From: Bugulina stolonifera
Taxonomy: Eukaryota > Bryozoa > Gymnolaemata > Cheilostomatida > Bugulidae
Direction: 5' to 3'
Length of the DNA stretch: 64,000 bases
Assembly: GCA_935421135.1 (NCBI GenBank)
Contig: OW285189.1
Coordinates: forward strand, 20,958,298 to 21,022,297
Shown: piece by piece, positions 62,726-64,000 of the stretch
How positions within the stretch are numbered: the first letter of the stretch is position 1
Layout: the number at the start of each line of letters is the position of its first letter
Notes under the pieces: model-generated
Told to the model about the DNA's origin: nothing
The model's input: the letters and a program-made list of their open reading frames with translations, nothing else
The model's database searches: none
Position numbers and translations under genes: made by a program

Positions 62726-64000
62726 TCAAGGTTCTGCCTTCTTTATTACTATTTTGTCGACATTCAGTCGGGGATCTAGCCCAGTTACCGCGAGGATAGC
62801 ATCTAGTAAGAGCTGAAACAGAAACAATATAACTCATCTCCCAACACTGTCACACGACATTGATTGTACTGCTATAAACACATTCTATGAACGACAGCAC
62901 AGACAATGGCCTGTGAAGGGAACCATTTAAAGCTGCAACACAGCATAAAGTTGGTACATACGTACTCGTACACGCACTCACTTGCACAAAGGAAGTTAAA
63001 TATTACGTCAACTAAATAAATTTATAACATGAATATTCACAATATGGATAAATCAGCATAAAACTAACAATAGCTGCTGCATTGCAATACCTGATCATCA
63101 ACGGAGGCATTAGTATCCACAGTCATCCTTGGATTCTTTAGCTTGGTGTCTCTCTCCAGAAGACGTTTCTCACTCCTCTCGTGTGAGGGTAGTAGTATTG
63201 ACAGGTCAACCATACCATTCTCAGCCACACCAGCCGATTCGCTGCTAAAATATGGCAGCGGCAGCTCGCCTACACCGGGAGGGTACTGGGGCTGTTGAGC
63301 ATACTCAGCTTGCAGCTACAACATCAACAGGAGAATAAAACTCTGTATGCATGGATTGGCCAAGACTTGCATATTGACAATTTCAGCACAATATGATAGT
63401 TGTTTATGTGAAAATGGTTGGATATAATAATATACATGTACATGTACAACAGCATTTACATGTATATAATTTGCCAATAACAGTAATAAGTGAATACATG
63501 GAACTTACTGCTATCCAACTAATATGTAGAGGTAGCAAGTGGAAAAAATTTCTAAATAATGATATGGTAGAATGTAGATGTAAGTGAAGGCAGTGTAGTG
63601 TACGTACATATATACATGTATATACATAGTAATAGGGCCTACATAGAGTGAGTGGTATGATATAAATTATTCACTTGAACTTGGCTAATATGATGATGGT
63701 ATTGATTATTACATTACAGTATCAAATCACAGGAGAATGTGAATTAACTTCATAAATTATCTCTGATTAACAATTTTAAACAAAATCTAGATTAAGGGCA
63801 AAGACAGTCTAAAACTAAGTTAATTTTACAACTTGGTGTTTGATTAGATGTATTCCCATACCTGTTGGTTTTTAATATCTTCATAGCTTTCATAGTCATT
63901 AGGAGGTGGAGGAATCATACCACCGTTCTCCCTTCTATCTATAGTCATAGCATGATCTGTAATCTGACCAGTGCGAGGATCGTAGCCTCTTTCTGCAAGT
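62726..64000 (-). CDS. C-terminal exons of an unrecognised protein (partial)
   Basis: Three minus-strand exons joined at phase 0: 63862 to the window edge (possibly starting at an acceptor near 63996), 63091-63315, and 62726-62812 with the stop at 62726-62728. Splice sites are good (CAG|GTATGG, TTGTAG acceptor, CAG|GTATTG, TTTCAG acceptor). The roughly 150 visible residues run from RGYDPRTGQITDH through PPPPNDYESYEDI, a Q/P-rich QQPQYPPG, a charged HERSEKRLLERDTKLK and an ending GLDPRLNVDKIVIKKAEP. No domain, membrane segment or signal is visible. It reads like a soluble or cytoplasmic tail. I do not recognise the family; the 5' part lies outside the window. Confidence 0.72.

Overview
The window is nuclear DNA of a multicellular animal. 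It is AT-rich, its protein-coding genes are cut into short exons by GT-AG introns of about 0.2-7 kb, and it carries tRNA-derived SINEs and a large foldback element. All identified proteins are metazoan. A nuclear receptor with a CESCKA P-box (HR96/DAF-12 type) points to a bilaterian, most likely a marine invertebrate; the phylum cannot be settled from this sequence. Short palindromes such as TACATGTA and TAGGCCTA recur throughout. The exon structures below were built by eye from conserved protein blocks and phase-compatible splice sites. Identities come from remembered family features, not from a search.

Layout: (1) 1-2440, no recognised gene. (2) 2890-10808, plus strand: an HR96-like nuclear receptor in eight exons, with a possible first exon at 2441-2517. 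(3) 10809-15272: its 3' flank plus a few coding-like patches of unknown status. (4) 15273-32675, minus strand: CHERP, a SWAP/CID/RS/G-patch splicing-associated protein. Seventeen exons give an uninterrupted 751-residue frame. Its fourth intron holds a roughly 3-kb foldback transposon inserted into a tandem array of palindromic units. (5) 32676-36537: intergenic, with a tRNA-derived SINE. (6) 36538-41821, plus strand: a MAP-kinase-interacting kinase (MNK), eight exons, 488 residues, with the MNK-specific DFD motif. (7) 43357-60258, minus strand: phosphoglucomutase 1, eleven exons, 557 residues, with a last intron of about 7 kb. It converges tail to tail with MNK. (8) 62726-64000, minus strand: the last three exons of an unrecognised gene that runs off the right edge.

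These are ordinary housekeeping or signalling genes side by side: transcription control by a lipid/xenobiotic-sensor-type receptor, U2-linked splicing, translation control through eIF4E phosphorylation, and glucose-phosphate metabolism. Nothing suggests a shared pathway or operon. The most unusual structure is the foldback element. Its arms are nearly identical at the outside and diverge inward. It sits in a palindromic array that ends about 27 bp from a CHERP splice acceptor, and each arm carries a DR1-type nuclear-receptor half-site pair.
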